Positions 8,701 to 8,750 of a stretch of 8,750 bases of DNA are shown in pieces. The notes under the pieces are model-generated. The model was not told the origin of the DNA, did not search any database, and saw only the letters and a program-made list of their open reading frames with translations. Made by a program: the position numbers and the translations under genes. This DNA comes from Paracoccaceae bacterium. GTDB lineage: Bacteria; Pseudomonadota; Alphaproteobacteria; Rhodobacterales; Rhodobacteraceae. Location of the stretch: positions 1-8,750 of the forward strand of contig JAESRD010000188.1 of the NCBI GenBank assembly GCA_016764835.1, read 5' to 3'. The first letter of the stretch is position 1. Each line of letters begins with the position of its first letter.

Positions 8701-8750
8701 TACCTGCGCTCAGCGGCTGGCCTGATCAAACAATATGCATGGGCCTTCCC
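5710..8750 (+). CDS. NRPS-like protein: formyltransferase - condensation remnant - adenylation domain interrupted by luciferase-like monooxygenase (3' truncated by window)
   Basis: The frame stays open from ATG 5710 to the right edge (1013 residues seen). Residues 1-175 resemble the formyltransferase catalytic domain that uses 10-formyl-tetrahydrofolate: N93 and H95 in NFHDGPLPHYAGLN and D130 in GGVDEGD have the Asn-His-Asp arrangement and nearly the spacing of methionyl-tRNA formyltransferase. Residues about 180-280 resemble the formyltransferase C-terminal subdomain. Residues about 290-510 resemble parts of a condensation domain (FWRARL start, YPADLL, and the LPILPEAERQLL exit linker), but the region is about half normal length and has no HHxxxDG. 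The adenylation domain then shows A1 (LTYAQL, 539), A2 (KAGGAYVPLDP, 585), A3 (YTSGSTGRPKG, 661-671) and A4 (FDIS, 706), whose Asp is the usual alpha-amino-binding residue. After FKLVM (721-725) the A domain breaks off. From about 748 a flavin-dependent luciferase-like monooxygenase of the MupA/Atu3671 type begins, with WTPERHFHAFGG at 785-796. The rest of the monooxygenase, A5-A10 and presumably a carrier are expected beyond the window. The gene lies one base after the glycosyltransferase. Confidence 0.93.
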   Translation, partial: MAGFTAVLIGNESLAIQCGAMLREAGHVLRAVVTRNDSVAAWAQGEGLLVIAPGKGLEQRMQGLQFDWLISAANLDILPDPVLAMATRGAVNFHDGPLPHYAGLNAPVWALMAGEAQHGVSWHLIEGGVDEGDLLAQQSVDIADGETALSLNAKCYAAGIESFATVIEQLATPAPVRQAQDLSQRSYFGLNHRPDGLGWLDFTQSAATLARLVRALDHGDYANPVSLPKFEAAGQIWLARSARLADGEGAPGEVLQAAEGALTIACGSGALLLSRLSAADGCPGAPRVQAGTRLTAGPCPISEEILAKAAKTEPFWRARLQNFCPAALPLSDGTEREGALEKNITGLTPACFALLGARLGDGCADLAIGLPDGAAGYVSAWVPGRFDAALPLGAAQAGFAKAQAAAIERGGYPADLLARMPNITPATPAFAVADAPLAGAALTLVGTKLIGDTTLISTAQFELICARLSHLVTVFESADATAPANTLPILPEAERQLLLNGWNNTSESFDDSQGIQSMIAATAENMPLAEALVCEAENLTYAQLDARANQMAHVLRKAGVKRGALVGLYLSRSADLVAGALAIWKAGGAYVPLDPAYPADRIALFIEDSGAQVILTETDLQGQLPAHNATMVCTDDPAIAAAPTSAPDEGCGPSDLAYLIYTSGSTGRPKGVMIEHRNVANFFAGMDARIPHDPPGVWMALTSLSFDISVLELFWTLARGFKLVMSGDESRALVSDGPVEAPVSDQEMEFSLFYWGNDDGVGRGKYRLLLEGAKFADNNGFCAVWTPERHFHAFGGPYPNPSVTGAAVAAITQNIGVRSGSCVVPLHHTARIAEEWAVIDNLTEGRAGLAVASGWQPDDFVLNPVNSPPENKPAMFRAIDDLRRLWAGEPVEFPKANGEMFAVVTQPRPVSKILPIWVTTAGNPDTWVEAGKMGTNVLTHLLGQSIDEVGGKIKLYHQALRDAGHDPADFKVTLMLHSFVADSEEEAREIAREPMKDYLRSAAGLIKQYAWAF

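Overview
This window looks like the inside of a secondary-metabolite (hybrid polyketide/nonribosomal peptide) gene cluster from a GC-rich bacterium. By eye the codon use and protein style suggest a Proteobacterium, plausibly an alphaproteobacterium, but no taxonomic marker is present and this is weak inference. All three genes lie on the + strand and fill the window almost completely. The gaps are 2 bases (gene 1 to 2) and 1 base (gene 2 to 3), so this is a tightly packed, probably translationally coupled operon. There is no gene-free stretch over 300 bases, and I see no RNA gene, mobile element, CRISPR array, promoter or terminator.

Layout. (1) Bases 1-4680 are the C-terminal part of a modular type I polyketide synthase cut at the left edge. 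Reading left to right it has most of an acyltransferase (AT), the structural and catalytic parts of a ketoreductase (KR), a dehydratase (DH), a carrier protein (ACP/PCP-like) and a terminal thioesterase (TE). The order is unusual: the DH follows the KR core, and a KR-tail-like element lies after the DH. (2) Bases 4683-5708 are a family-2 glycosyltransferase of the rhamnosyltransferase-like type. (3) Bases 5710-8750 are the first 1013 residues of an NRPS-type protein that continues past the right edge. It has a complete formyltransferase-like region, a shortened condensation-domain remnant without the HHxxxDG motif, and an adenylation (A) domain whose N-terminal core is complete through motif A4. 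That A domain is then interrupted by a luciferase-like, flavin-dependent monooxygenase (LLM) domain of the MupA/Atu3671 type.

How they may work together (inference). The PKS module would extend a chain with a malonyl-type unit, reduce and perhaps dehydrate it, and release it by the TE. The NRPS-like protein would activate an amino acid and oxidise the carrier-bound substrate through the embedded monooxygenase, possibly with formyl transfer at its N-terminus. The glycosyltransferase suggests a glycosylated product or intermediate. Because the TE-bearing PKS is encoded upstream of an NRPS starter-like protein, gene order probably does not match biosynthetic order. The most distinctive features are the composite NRPS protein and the KR-DH arrangement of the PKS.
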